Shown here: one piece after another, positions 33,634-44,948 of the stretch | Position numbering within the stretch: position 1 is the stretch's first letter | Layout of the letters: each line of letters starts with the position of its first letter | Source: Arion vulgaris | Taxonomy: Eukaryota > Mollusca > Gastropoda > Stylommatophora > Arionidae | Reading direction: 5' to 3' | Assembly (NCBI GenBank): GCA_020796225.1 | Contig: CM036756.1 | Span: forward strand, 48,836,363 to 48,900,362 | Length of the DNA stretch: 64,000 nucleotides | The notes under the pieces: model-generated | What the model saw: only the letters and a program-made list of their open reading frames with translations | What the model was told of the DNA's origin: nothing | Databases searched by the model: none | Translations under genes and position numbers: made by a program

Positions 33634-33838
33634 GTCCGCCTGCCCAGCGTGTTAGTAGCGCGTTAGACTGCGGGTGACTAGCCCTCTGTGAGTTCGGGTT
33701 CAATTCCGCGGCCTGGCAGAAAAGCCAAAGGTTCCCCAGATTCACGGTGTTCGTGGCACCGAACCGAAGGGTTACGATGTCCATGGCACCAAGTCGAAGA
33801 GCTGAAAGCTCAAATGCTTCTGGATCATAGAAAAAAAA
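33634..33838 (+). mobile_element. SINE-2 copy, apparently full length
   Basis: A tRNA-like head carries a box A-like stretch (cagcgtgttagtagcgcg) and a perfect box B (gggttcaattcc), then a body containing ttcacggtgttcgtggcacc and gatgtccatggcacc, and an A-rich 3' end (atagaaaaaaaacccc). The body is shared with the fragment at 23625. This is the standard structure of a tRNA-derived SINE. Confidence 0.88.
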
Positions 33839-33880
33839 CCCCAGATGATATACTAAATAATAGACGAGAGATACATGATA

Positions 33881-34514
33881 TCAACTAAACAATACGTTAG
33901 GTATGCATTCATTAACTAAACAACATGTTAGGTATGCATCCATCAACTAAACAACATGTTAGGTATGCATTCATTAACTAAACAACATGTTAGGTATGCA
34001 TCCATCAACTAAACAACATGCTAGGTATGCATTCATCAACTTAACAACACGTTAGGTGTGCATCAATCAACTAAACAACATGTTAGGTATGCATTCATCA
34101 ACTAAACAACATGTTAGGTATGCATTCATCAACTTAACAACATGTTAGGTATGCATCCATCAACTAAACAACATGTTAGGTATGCATTCATCAACTTAAC
34201 AACACGTTAGATGTGCATCAATCAACTAAACAACATGTTAGGTATGCATTCATCAACTAAACAACATGTTAGGTATGCATTCATCAACTAAACAACATGT
34301 TAGGTATGCATCCATCAACTAAACAACATGTTAGGTATGCATTCATTAACTAAACGACATGTTAGGTATGCATCCATCAACTAAACAATATGTTAGCTAT
34401 GCATCCATCAACTAAACAACATGTTATGTATGCATCCATCAACTAAACAACAAGTTAGGTATGCATCCATCAACTAAACAACATGTTAGGTATGCATCCA
34501 TCTACTAAACAACA
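33881..34514. repeat. 31-bp minisatellite
   Basis: About 20 copies of aacaacatgttaggtatgca then ttcatcaacta; ttcatc/tccatc is the main variant and gtgtgcatcaat a rarer one. It ends about 60 bp from the receptor exon at 34579-34783, on its intron side. Confidence 0.95.
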
Positions 34515-34578
34515 GACAAGACATAGATGCAGTCGAGTAAAAAACAAGCCCGATATGATTGTTACCAATAACACCTAC

Positions 34579-34783
34579 CAGAATGTTCCTTGGACTTGCG
34601 AGATATAGTTGTGAAGATCAGACCATATGCTGTACCAATGACTGCCAGAGGAAGGACAAATGTAAACATCAAGGAAGCTATTGTGTACAGTTTCAACTGC
34701 CATGCACTCTTCTCGGGACCAAAGTTGACACATTGGTAGAACTCTTGTTTGAATGGACCCCGAAGGACATTGAACAGGATTGG
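34579..34783 (-). CDS. Internal exon of a GnRH/AKH/corazonin-type receptor (ECL2 and TM5)
   Basis: The minus strand, after a strong acceptor (ttgactttttttttcttcacag-like tract, 34784 on), encodes PILFNVLRGPFKQEFYQCVN and FGPEKSAWQLKLYTIASLMF, then the rest of TM5 (TFVLPLAVIGTAYGLIFTTI) and the start of intracellular loop 3, ending at a donor (ctg then gtaggt) in phase 1. The FxQCVxFG motif in extracellular loop 2, whose cysteine would pair with the one at the top of TM3, is typical of the GnRH/AKH/corazonin receptor superfamily. The next exon is 7932-8362. TM1-TM4 lie upstream and were not found in the window. Confidence 0.85.
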
Positions 34784-35285
34784 CTGTGAAGAAAAAAAAG
34801 TCAACAATTGGTAAGAAATTAGGAAAAATGAATAATAACTTAAAATGTGAATCTGTTTGTAATGTTAAGACTAGACAATTTAAGAATCCAGAAATATACT
34901 TTATTGTTGAGGAAAACCATGTATATTTGTGTTTAAAAATAAATGTTTTCAAGCAGTATGTAATGTTTTATATTTACTGCTACTTTCTCGAACAACCAAC
35001 GTGACATAGCCAGAATATGGACGACTTCAAATTGGTACTACACAGTTGACAAGCTGACCTCTTAAGTTTAGTGGATTACCCACACAATTTCTAGTAGCTT
35101 CAATCGTTAAAAATAGTATAGGTCGTGACAGTGAAGAGAACTGAAATTTGTTTTGGATTTAAAACAATAAATAATATATTTTTTCATTGGGTCCTACCTG
35201 AAAGTAGCTGAACGAGTGGACCCAGAACGGTTGAACGTGTAAACTCCGAGTATCGTTATTCTTTCGAATGAGAGCTGCTCGGAGC
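34784..35285. other. Intron upstream of the TM5 exon; nothing recognised
   Basis: AT-rich. Minus-strand sequence at 35198-35285 is open and ends at a donor-like gtagga, but it lacks any TM4-like hydrophobic segment. Confidence 0.5.
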
Positions 35286-35850
35286 GTATTTATTTATATT
35301 TAGTTGTCATTTTGATGGAAGTGTGGATAGCGAAATCAGCAATCGTTGCACAAAAGCTAACCAAGTACTGGGACAGTTAACACCACTGTTGTCACATAAA
35401 GAGATACCGTTAACAACTAAAGCAAATCTCATAAGAACGATTTTCTGGCCAACACTACGTTACCAGTGTCAAACATGTCCAATAACAGCAGCTAATGAGC
35501 GGAAAATCATAACGACAGAGATGAGGTGTCTTAGAAGAGCTGCAGGTGTGACAATAAGAGACAAAATTAGAAATGAAGAAATCAGAAGGAGACTGGATGT
35601 GAAACCATTCATGCAATTCATAAAAGAACAACAGATTAAATGGTTTGGACACCTGACCAGAGTGCCCTGGTATGGCCTACCACAGAGAGCCAAACAGAAA
35701 AAGTATAATGAGTACAAGGCAAGAGGAAGACCACGCAAAAGATGGAGCGACGGCATCAAGAACAGCCTTACGAACATGAATATCAGCTTACAAAGTGCCT
35801 TAAAACAAGCACACACAAGATCACTACGTTTCACCCCAACACATCTATAA
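35286..35850 (+). pseudogene. LINE-E reverse transcriptase C-terminus, longest copy
   Basis: An uninterrupted 176-codon frame from 35323, with in-frame homology upstream (CHFDGSVDSEISNRC). Motifs in order: TTKANLIRTIFWPTLRYQCQ, TTEMRCLRRAAGV, IKWFGHLTRVP and KARGRPRKRWSDGI, ending in a stop at 35848-35850. The catalytic palm is missing, so this is a 5'-truncated insertion, younger than the other LINE-E copies judging by its open frame. A gaagaagaag tract follows the stop. Confidence 0.85.
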
Positions 35851-36435
35851 AGAAGTAAATGGTGGAAGAGAAGAAGAAGTTGTCATTTAGCGTTGCATGT
35901 AGGATCCCACATTTTAGCGATCAAGCGGGCTAGGCTCTACACTCTTAGTCAAAAGACCAAGAAGAAAACAAGTTAAAACTTTTTAATTAATTCTGTTCGA
36001 GATTCTGTTCGTAAGACGCACCAGTTATTTCCTGCGGTACGCGTTTTAATATTTTGTTAATTATAATATATATTTAATCATTGCAATAAAAAAATAGGTG
36101 AAATATGCATCATTCCTAACTATCATATATCGGCATCCTATTTTCTGATTTGGGGAAATTTCATATTCGCAACAGGATTTAATGTCAGTTTTCTGACGCT
36201 GGCGCGTCTGTGATAACGAGTGTCAACTTTCTAAATGTCTTTCAATTCAAATCTCATAGTTTTGCAACACGATATCGTATATATAACGTAATTTATACAG
36301 CGGTTTTTAACATGCAAGCGTTCAGAGTTTAATGTTCATATTATCATCATGAGTCAGCTCTGACTGTCTCCCTATGAACAATCAGATCTGATACCATGCT
36401 ACAGTAAAACTTCAAATGTAGTACTTGAAAATTAG
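35851..36435. other. No gene
   Basis: AT-rich. A short stretch at 35905-35950 (agcgatcaagcgggctaggc) might be a SINE-head relic but has no convincing box B. Confidence 0.45.
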
Positions 36436-36640
36436 AATTGTCTGTCTGCTAAATGTGACAGTTGTCACAATCTGTACAAATATGTGTCCTATTCGATGAT
36501 ATGTATACACTTTGGCAGAAATTCAGATCTGCCTGTTCTACATGTCGTAAAGGGCAAACTTGTGAGCAACCTACTTACGTTCTCGACACAAATCACACAT
36601 ATCACAAGGAGTATTTAACTGGTTTGATAAGAATGTACGC
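36436..36640 (+). mobile_element. Diverged SINE-3 relative
   Basis: Blocks shared with 4660-4840: catgtcgtaaagggc, cgttctcgacacaaatca, catatcacaaggagt and gataagaatg. Only one copy of the 41-bp-unit region is present, as at 4590-4860. Similarity is patchy. Confidence 0.5.
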
Positions 36641-36689
36641 AAACAAACAAACAAACATTATTATCGTTTTTGTTGTATTCCTCAATTGC

Positions 36690-36888
36690 ACTGTTATACG
36701 CTACATAGTGTCTGCAAGAATCTTTTATACGTCTTTATCGCAGAAAAATCATTCAATCTTTTCTATGGAACTGAGCCCGACAATTCTCGTCTCTCTCAGT
36801 AAATGTCATTTCAGCGTTTCCATAGACTGTCCTTCTATTTTAAAACAATTTATCCCCAACTTTGTTATGCTTTGATCATTTCATCTTT
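36690..36888 (-). mobile_element. LINE-C 3' fragment
   Basis: Similar to 25930-26135 on the same strand: tgttatacg, gcctgcaag-like, ctatggaactgag, ctctctcag and tttgatcatttc. The 60-bp array starts at its end. Confidence 0.65.
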
Positions 36889-38230
36889 TCTTTCTTAGGA
36901 TAGTTATTACATTTCATCTTAGAGTATTCCGAAGATATATCCATCTTTTCTTTCTTAGGATAGTTATTACATTTCATCTTAGAGTATTCCGAAGATATAT
37001 CCATCTTTTCTTTCTTAGGATAGTTATTACATTTCATCTTAGAGTATTCCGAAGATATATCCATCTTTTCTTCCTTAGGATAGTTATTACATTTCATCTT
37101 AGAGTATTCCGAAGATATATGCATCTTTTCTTCCTTAGGATAGTTATTACATTTCATCTTAGAGTATTCCGAAGATATATCCATCTTTTCTTTCTTAGGA
37201 TAGTTATTACATTTCATCTTAGAGTATTCCGAAGATATATCCATCTTTTCTTTCTTAGGATAGTTATTACATTTCATCTTAGAGTATTCCGAAGATATAT
37301 CCATCTTTTCTTTCTTAGGATAGTTATTACATTTCATCTTAGAGTATTCCGAAGATATATCCATCTTTTCTTTCTTAGGATAGTTATTACATTTCATCTT
37401 AGAGTATTCCGAAGATATATCCATCTTTTCTTTCTTAGGATAGTTATTACATTTCATCTTAGAGTATTCCGAAGATATATGCATCTTTTCTTTCTTAGGA
37501 TAGTTATTACATTTCATCTTAGAGTATTCCGAAGATATATGCATCTTTTCTTTCTTAGGATAGTTATTACATTTCATCTTAGAGTATTCCGAAGATATAT
37601 GCATCTTTTCTTTCTTAGGATAGTTATTACATTTCATCTTAGAGTATTCCGAAGATATATGCATCTTTTCTTCCTTAGGATAGTTATTACATTTCATCTT
37701 AGAGTATTCCGAAGATATATGCATCTTTTCTTCCTTAGGATAGTTATTACATTTCATCTTAGAGTATTCCGAAGATATATGCATCTTTTCTTTCTTAGGA
37801 TAGTTATTACATTTCATCTTAGAGTATTCCGAAGATATATCCATCTTTTCTTTCTTAGGATAGTTATTACATTTCATCTTAGAGTATTCCGAAGATATAT
37901 CCATCTTTTCTTTCTTAGGATAGTTATTACATTTCATCTTAGAGTATTCCGAAGATATATCCATCTTTTCTTTCTTAGGATAGTTATTACATTTCATCTT
38001 AGAGTATTCCGAAGATATATGCATCTTTTCTTTCTTAGGATAGTTATTACATTTCATCTTAGAGTATTCCGAAGATATATGCATCTTTTCTTTCTTAGGA
38101 TAGTTATTACATTTCATCTTAGAGTATTCCGAAGATATATCCATCTTTTCTTTCTTAGGATAGTTATTACATTTCATCTTAGAGTATTCCGAAGATATAT
38201 GCATCTTTTCTTTCTTAGGATAGTTATTAC
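36889..38230. repeat. 60-bp minisatellite, about 22 copies
   Basis: tagttattacatttcatctt, agagtattccgaagatatat, ccatcttttctttcttagga repeated with almost no change. Only two sites vary: ccatc/gcatc and tttctt/ttcctt. A minus-strand frame of 470 codons (20-residue repeat with YPKKEKM) and a plus-strand frame of 390 codons are both open. The frequent variant changes residues in both frames, so neither shows a sign of protein-level constraint. Confidence 0.97.
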
Positions 38231-38730
38231 TACCGCTATTCGTCCTCACTCTATCGTCCAGGACTATCTGTATCCAGGGGCAAGACAATAGGCAACGACT
38301 GGAGATAGTCCGTTACAGTGGATGATCAGGGCTTTTTGAGTGTTTCGTCGTGCTCTATTCGATCTACATCGCTCTGATATAATCGGTATTTCTACCCGTT
38401 GTTTCAATTAGGAGCCTTATTCGTATTGCCCGCTGGATTAAGTCTCACAAACAGAGGTAGACAGGGCCTAACTTGCTGACATTAACTTCAACTATAAAAT
38501 GTTCAGCTGCAACATTTATAACTTTAACTGCAACAGCCTTTATAACTTTGCAACTAGGACAAGTGCAGCCTTTATAAATTCGCAACTAGAACATGTACAA
38601 CTTGTATAACTTCAGCAACAACATGTACAACCGTCAGTGTCTTGAATCAGAATTAGCACTGCCTTTAACTGCTCAATGTATCTGATGTCTAGTTATAACT
38701 TATAAACAATTTACTATCTTAGTCTAAAAA
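38231..38730. other. No gene
   Basis: Contains a loosely repetitive stretch at 38500-38640 (tttataactttgcaac, acatgtacaac). No recognisable frame. Confidence 0.5.
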
Positions 38731-38972
38731 TGGTGGCGTCTGTGGCTTAGGGGATAGTGACTCGATCTATTAACCCCGACGTTCTGAGTTTGAATCACGC
38801 TGCGGACAGTTTGGCTGCAAATTGTTTCTCGTGGAATTTTACAAAAGGACGATGGCACCACCCGTTCAGAAAGCAATGGCAAACTACTGAACGTAATAAT
38901 GCCAAACGTAGTAAAACCACAAACAGCGTTAAAAAGCTGGGGTTGATTCGCAAAGTCCTGTAAAGGATATGC
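38731..38972 (+). mobile_element. SINE-1 copy C
   Basis: Plus-strand copy: head with box A (tggcttaggggatagtg) and weak box B (gagtttgaatcac), body with cgttcagaaagcaatggcaa and tail gtcctgtaaaggatatgc. It shows the whole element in sense orientation. Confidence 0.85.
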
Positions 38973-39154
38973 AATTAAGGTTTAGTCTGGAAATATAAAT
39001 ATAAAATAAAACTTCTGACGCTTCAGCGTTTTAAAAAATTAAAACATTGAAAAAGAAAACTTTCAGAACAATTAAACCAAATATATTTCCAAGGGGATCT
39101 AACAAAATGTAAAGAATAGAAGATCAACCAATCATTAAATGTTAAAATAAACTA
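38973..39154. other. AT-rich spacer
   Basis: No feature seen. Confidence 0.5.
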
Positions 39155-39502
39155 TAGCTTTTACTTTGAACATTGCTATTCTATATAATCTGTTGATAGC
39201 TTTTACTTTGAACATTGCTATTCTATATAATCTGTTGATAGCTTTTACTTTGAACATTGCTATTCTATATAATCTGTTGATAGCTTTTACTTTGAACATT
39301 GCTATTCTATATAATCTGTTGATAGCTTTACTTGAACATTGCTATTCTATATAATCTGTTGATAGCTTTACTTGAACATTGCTATTCTATATAATCTGTT
39401 GATAGCTTTTACTTTGAACATTGCTATTCTATATAATCTGTTGATAGCTTTTACTTTGAACATTGCTATTCTATATAATCTGTTCATGGTTTGTACTTTG
39501 AA
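39155..39502. repeat. 42-bp minisatellite
   Basis: Eight copies of tagcttttactttgaacatt then gctattctatataatctgttga; two central copies are 40 bp (tagctttacttgaac). The last copy is diverged. Confidence 0.94.
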
Positions 39503-39649
39503 AAATGGGTAGTTCTGAGAACGATATTTGATGATTTTCGTGAAATATTGAAAGTTATTAACCTATGCTCAAATAAAACTTAATTTGTTTCAATATATGA
39601 TGTATATTACATAGAGCAGTGCACTTTAAGCCATTGTTGGACATCATTT

Positions 39650-40654
39650 GTAATATGACTTCAGTTTTATGGTCGCTTGCTCACATAAATGATTATTTGG
39701 AAGCAAGTCATCAATATGATTTCAGTTTTATGGGTGCTTGCTCACATAAATGATTATTTGGAAGCAAGTCATCAATATGATTTCAGTTTTATTGGTGCTT
39801 GCTCACATAAATGATTATTTGGAAGCAAGTCATCAATATGATTTCAGTTTTATGGGTGATTGCTCACATAAATGATTATTTGGAAGCAATTCATCAATAT
39901 GATTTCAGTTTTATTGGTGCTTGCTCACATAAATGATTATTTGGAAGCAAGTCATCAATATGATTTCAGTTTTATGGGTGATTGCTCACATAAATGATTA
40001 TTTGGAAGAAAGTCATCAATATGATTTAAGTTTTATGGGTGCTTGCTCACATAAATGATTATTTGGAAGCAAGTCATCAATATGATTTCAGTTTTATGGG
40101 TGCTTGCTCACATAAATGATTTTTTGGAAGCAAGTCATCAATATGATTTCAGTTTTATGGGTGCTTGCTCACATAAATGATTTTTTGGAAGCAAGTCATC
40201 AATATGATTTCAGTTTTATGGGTGCTTGCTCACATAAATGATTATTTGGAAGCAAGTCATCAATATGATTTCAGTTTTATGTGTGCTTGCTCACATAAAT
40301 GATTTTTTGGAAGCAAGTCATCAATATGATTTCAGTTTTATTGGTGATTGCTCACATAAATGATTATTTGGAAGCAAGTCATCAATATGATTTCAGTTTT
40401 ATTGGTGCTTGCTCACATAAATGATTTTTTGGAAGCAAGTCATCAATATGATTTCAGTTTTATGGGTGCTTGCTCACATAAATGATTATTTGGAAGCAAG
40501 TCATCAATATGATTTCAGTTTTATGGGTGCTTGCTCACATAAATGATTATTTGGAAGCAAGTCATCAATATGATTTCAGTTGTATTGGTGATTGCTCACA
40601 TAAATGATTATTTGAAAGCAAGTCATCAATGTGATTTCAGTTTTATTGGTGCTT
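39650..40654. repeat. 61-bp minisatellite, left block
   Basis: About 16 copies of ttggtgcttgctcacataaa, tgattatttggaagcaagtc, atcaatatgatttcagtttta. Variants: gggtg/ttggtg, gcttg/gattg, gattatt/gattttt. Interrupted at 40655 by LINE-A copy 1 and continued at 44949. Confidence 0.96.
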
Positions 40655-41516
40655 CAGTTTCAGTTTCAGTTTCAGTTTGGAATATCTTCATTTCACTTCG
40701 GGACATGTCCACAGGTGCTGTCTCCAACAGCTTCAAGCGACTGACCGTACCAGTTCTATTTTGATTGATGAGCCGACTCGTGTACCTGTTGTACCGTTCT
40801 TTTCTTGCCACACCAATCTTCAAACCCAGTTCTCGCAATCTAGTAATTGACGTGGATTGGTTAAGATGAAGGTCTTATCTGCGACCACGGTCTATGAGGG
40901 CGTTCACGATGTCAGCTCTGTCCATGGGCTGTCCCTCTGATATAGCGGCAGAGCCAGCCAGTCTGTCTGCTCTCTCATTGCCAACGACACCCATGTGCCC
41001 CGGAACAAAGACAAGTGTAATTCTACAAATTGTTGACGCCTGCAGTGATTCAGTCCATTGCCTGCGCACCGAACCGGCCTCCACCTTTCAGATCATACTC
41101 AATGAGTCACTCAGAATGCACGCATGAGTGTAGTTTTGTGACTCTAGTCAGCCGCCAGTACCTCCATTGTCATGCTGCTTGTTGTCATACTAAATGCACC
41201 ACTGGCTTCCTTGACCATTCTGCCACATGAGCTTGCAGAGAAGGCCCAAGCAGACTTTTCGTGACGAACTACCGATCCATCCGCGTAAATCACGATGTCG
41301 TCTGCATTGCAGTTTTCATCGATAATGACTTTGACGTCTGCATTCAACGCCACGGATTTCCCTCTCTGCAACCTTTGTCAAATTTAATAATCGTTGAAAA
41401 AGTGTTCCAGTATATTGGAGGCATCGGTATCCATTCTTCCCCATAGCCAATATTATTGAGCCCGCATACCAGCTGAACAGTATCTGCGGCACGGCCAACC
41501 CATGACTTGCCCCGCT
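40655..41516 (-). pseudogene. LINE-A copy 1: RNase H and 3' end
   Basis: ALNADVKVIIDENCNADDIV, YADGSVVRHEKSAWAF (first catalytic D), then a small deletion near 41150 that removes the expected NALLWL block, followed by YTHACILSDSLSMIRK-type sequence and PGHMGVVGNERADRLAGSAA. It ends with GVARKERYNRYTSRL and a tail of aaactg repeats. Compare the intact RNase H frame at 6077-6625. Confidence 0.85.
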
Positions 41517-42700
41517 TTAGCCGATTTCCACCACTGGTGCTGAGCTGTTCATGCAATGGGTGATCCTTTTGGCACTTATTTTGAGATAGGCACGTGCTCT
41601 CGCTATCGTGAGTCTATACTCCATGGTTGGAAAACCCAGGAGAAACCTCATCGCCACACAGGGTGTATCCCTTGTACAACCGAAGATGATGCGCATAGCT
41701 TCGTTCTGTATTCTCTCCAATCTGTCGATTTGCGTTTTGCTGACAGTGAGGGTGGCCATTGCATATTCAATGGTGGAGAGGACCAGTGTCTGATACAGGA
41801 TAACAAGCAGTCGTTGCTCGATGTTAACAGCCGCCATGACTCTCATTGCCGCCAAACCTTTGCGTGCCTTGACAATGACATACTCAACATGTTCCCGGAA
41901 ACACAGGCTGCGGTCAAATGTCACACCCAAATATTTCATCGATTTATCTATGGGCAAAACAATACCGCGAAGTTTCACACTCGGCGTACATGCGTTAACG
42001 GTGTGATTATTGAGTGAGAACCATGTCACTGCTGCTTTGGTAGGGTTGACTAGTGCACCGGAGACATCACACCAGTCTGCGATGCGGTCGAGTTCCCTCT
42101 GTACCTCACCGGCAATTACATCCCTGTCTTTCCCTTGTCTATACACGAGGATGTCATCAGCAAATGACAGAGTTCTACCTCTGCCATCGAGTTGTTGTTC
42201 TGTGATTGACACCATGTATATATTGAATAAGACAGGGGAGAGCCCTGTGGCAATCGGGAATGTACAGTCACCGGTTCAGAAAACCAACCACCACATCGCA
42301 GTACAACCTTCCTTTTGAACAGCGCAGCAGCTATCCATCGGATGTATAGAGGATGCACCTGGAGTTTGATGAGCTGGTGCATAAGATAATCATAGGACAC
42401 TCTGTTGTATGCGTCTTCCAAGTCCACCATTGTTGCACATGTTTCAATACCTGCATGGAAACCCTCGAAGACATCATAGGCGAAGACCGCAGCGTTGCAC
42501 CATGTTTCTTTCCCAGATCTGTAACCTCCAAGAGTTGGTGGGAAGATATGACGACTTTCGAGGTCCCATGCCAGTCGACGTGCCACGATTTTCTCAAGAA
42601 GCTTGCCTGTCGTGTTTTGCAATGCAATGATTCTGTAGCCGGCTATCTGAGAGTGATCTTTGTTGGGCTTCGGCAATGGTAGTAGGTAGCTATGAAGCCA
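41517..42700 (-). pseudogene. LINE-A copy 1: reverse transcriptase core
   Basis: The core reads LPKPNKDHSQIAGYRIIALQ, GGYRSGKETW, VDLEDAYNRVSYD and LPQGSPLS, then, after a one-base frameshift near 42240, LSFADDILVYRQGKD. FADD (about 42153-42164) is the catalytic pair; the aspartate of the preceding A motif is in VDLEDAYNRV. The thumb region follows (MKYLGVTFDRSL, RLERIQNEAMRIIFGCTRDT). All RT hallmark residues are present despite the breaks. Confidence 0.88.
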
Positions 42701-43548
42701 CTACTCCCTGATCACACCGTCTTGGATGCTGACGTTGAATTTGTTTACCAGTCCCTCGATGTCGTCTTTTGATAAATCAGTAATATCCTTGTATCGAATG
42801 CCATCAGGCCCTGGCGCAGTGCTTCCAGAGGTTTTCAGTGTTGTCCTGATGACCTCCGCAGTTATATACAGCTCTTCATCCAACACAACAGCGCTGCAAA
42901 GCTCTTCTATGGCCCCCTGAGTCATGAGTCTTTCTGCCTCGTTATTGTGGTCTGTCTGCTGTATGTAGCGTTGGAGGAGAACTGTACCCTTATTTTCGTC
43001 TGACTTCTCCCAGGCCGAGTCAGTGCTTTGGAAATCCTGGATGCATTTATGTCTTGTAGTACCACTCATGCGCTGGTGGAATCTCCAGAACGTCGACAGG
43101 GACTTCTCAGCGCACAGCCCACTGCAGAATTCATCACATGCGACACTCTTAGCCAGATTTGCACACGCTTTGAAGGACACGGTTTTCTCTTCCATGTCTT
43201 TTTCAGACCCTTGGTATGTGCAGGTGGTGTGCTAGTGGCCCTTCTGACCTTCTGCCACAATTTAACTGCTTGCCTCTTGATCCGCCAGGCTTCATCGACC
43301 ATGTCATTCCACCATGGTAGCTGTGTCAGCTTCCTCTGTTTATTGCGATGTGGTCTGATTTTACTGCGCCTGATCTTGCTGATAGTATCACACCCTGCTG
43401 TGTCATTCTGAAAACTGTGCGCACGTATTTTTTGCTCTGATGTTCTGCGTTTTTCGACCAGGATCAAGCATGGACAGTGATCACTGTCGTGATATCCAAG
43501 CACGCTCCATTTACACAAGGGCAACAGAGTGGGAGACACCAATGCCAA
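42701..43548 (-). pseudogene. LINE-A copy 1: connector between endonuclease and RT
   Basis: After the endonuclease, the frame runs through KLTQLPWWNDMVDEAWRIKR, shifts near 43190 into FKACANLAKSVACDEFCSGL and reaches SGSTAPGPDGIRYKDI, the APGPDGI block at the start of the RT domain. It ends at an in-frame TAG (about 42701-42703) that breaks an otherwise continuous frame. Confidence 0.82.
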
Positions 43549-44282
43549 ATCAATGACACTGTCAAAGTCCCTGGTCGACTCGCTAGTCTGGTTGCTCTAC
43601 CATCATTGATACAGACCAGATCTGATGTTACGAGCGCGTCTTCCAACTTTTCACCCTGCTGGTTGGTAGGGTTGTTTCCCCACTGTCTACCCCTGGCGTT
43701 GAAATCACCACAGAAGATGATGTTCTTCTCGTCCTGGTCGAATAAACTTTGCCACTGCAGTGTATCAACCTTGCCATTGCATGCATAGACATTCACTAGG
43801 ACGAAGGGGACATGTGTCTGTACTCTAACTGCATGTACATGCATTGTGTCGCAGTTCCACTTTGACATGTCTACTTCAGATGCCGACATGTCATTCCTAA
43901 CAAGAATTGCCTGTCCGAGATGCCGCCTGTTATAGAAGGTATGAAAACCAGCAATGCGGACTGTCCCTTCCCCTAGGTTAGTTTCTTGTAGGGCAACGAT
44001 GTCGGCACCATATAGGAGTTTGTCGAGGACCGGTCGTCTCTGCTTCACGCTGGCACAATTCCAGTACATGATGCGTAAGTTTTTCCGACCCAGTCGTTCA
44101 CACTTCAAGATATTCTTCCTGGCACCCGATCTTTTCCCTCTTTTACGCCGCCTCCTTCCTTGCTTGGGCCTGTATCTCTGATTCTGTATAGTGTCAGAAT
44201 TGCTGAAACGCTGTTGAGAATCCGCGAAGGATCCCCGCCTACACGCACGAACTCTGTTGCGAGGCAGAGAATCCATTTCCAC
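43464..44282 (-). pseudogene. LINE-A copy 1: N-terminal basic region and AP endonuclease
   Basis: Residues 1-65 are rich in R/K/Q (QGRRRRKRGKRSGARKN). The endonuclease follows with RIMYWNCASVK (N75), VALQETN (E100), LVNVYACNG and CGDFNARGRQWG (D193, N195). A frameshift near 43550 moves the final block to another frame, where YHDSDHCP (catalytic D and H) is found near 43482. The enzyme would nick target DNA to prime reverse transcription. No separate gag-like ORF1 with zinc knuckles was seen upstream. Confidence 0.88.
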
Positions 44283-44948
44283 GTTAAAGACTGGCTATAC
44301 CGCAGTCATTCAGCTCATCGGCACGTGGACACACCGTAAGCTTGGGTTTCTTCTCTTACTGCATCGCTTTATACAGAACAAATGTGCGAAATTGCGTTGT
44401 TGGATGTAACGGCAATTTATCGCGCGCCATGTTGACACCAGAGTGTGTGTTGTGCTGTTGCAACGAGTGTTCCGGCCGCTCTCCTGAGTGTAGGTTTACA
44501 TTCCCATAGTCAGCACGGAAGTGCGGGAATTACCATGTCCACGCATTGAGTCCGTCTCCGAGTATGACTGGCAATTATCTTGCCGCAATGTGTGCTGATA
44601 TTGTTGCTTGGTATGTCAGTGGCTGGTATCGTTGAGAAAATTAACGTGGTAGCGAGCACTCAGCTATAGACAGATCCCGTAAGTGTCCTTGACCTTTCCT
44701 GTCCACCGATCTACTAACGTGAAATGGGTGCCTTGTTGTTGAAGTCACTAATAAATTTAGTAGCACAGAATAATTTAACTAATTATTGCTCTAACACAAT
44801 TACACATGAAGTTCTTCCTCTACATGTACACACGCAAACTATGTATGTAATTCATTTCGAATTAGCAAAATCTTTAATTATTTCCAAAACTTTTGTAGAG
44901 CTAGAGTTGATGCGACCGCATTCGGGCGGCCGGAAGCGGAAGCGGAAT

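Larger units (their letters stand above)
8363..34578 (-). other. Inferred 26.2-kb receptor intron
   Basis: Sequence between the inferred donor (cattctg then gtaggt, minus strand) and the acceptor before 8362. Phase agreement (1/1), correct order on one strand and complementary receptor content support one intron. It is filled with arrays of 12 to 62 bp, LINE and SINE debris, one hAT-type MITE and a large inverted repeat. A further small exon inside it is possible (29621-29728). Confidence 0.75.
40655..44948 (-). mobile_element. LINE-A copy 1, near full length (APE, RT, RNase H)
   Basis: A 4.3-kb non-LTR retrotransposon inserted into the 61-bp array. Reading right to left: 5' region (44948-44283), AP-like endonuclease, a connector, reverse transcriptase, RNase H, and a 3' end with tandem aaactg units at 40655-40680. 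The combination of APE and RNase H places it among I-superfamily-like LINEs. The array resumes with at most a 3-bp overlap (ctt). At least five frameshifts (near 43550, 43190, 42240, 41565 and 41365), an in-frame stop at about 42701 and a 15-bp loss near 41150 make it inactive. Confidence 0.92.

Noticed and set aside
33634..33710. A functional tRNA gene
   Set aside because: Box A and B are present, but no full cloverleaf forms by eye and the head is fused to a SINE body found elsewhere.
35198..35285. An upstream receptor exon ending in HSFSYFQ before a gtagga donor
   Set aside because: Phase and the residues next to the junction would fit, but the segment lacks the hydrophobic TM4 that must precede extracellular loop 2 and runs into a LINE-E insertion on the other strand.
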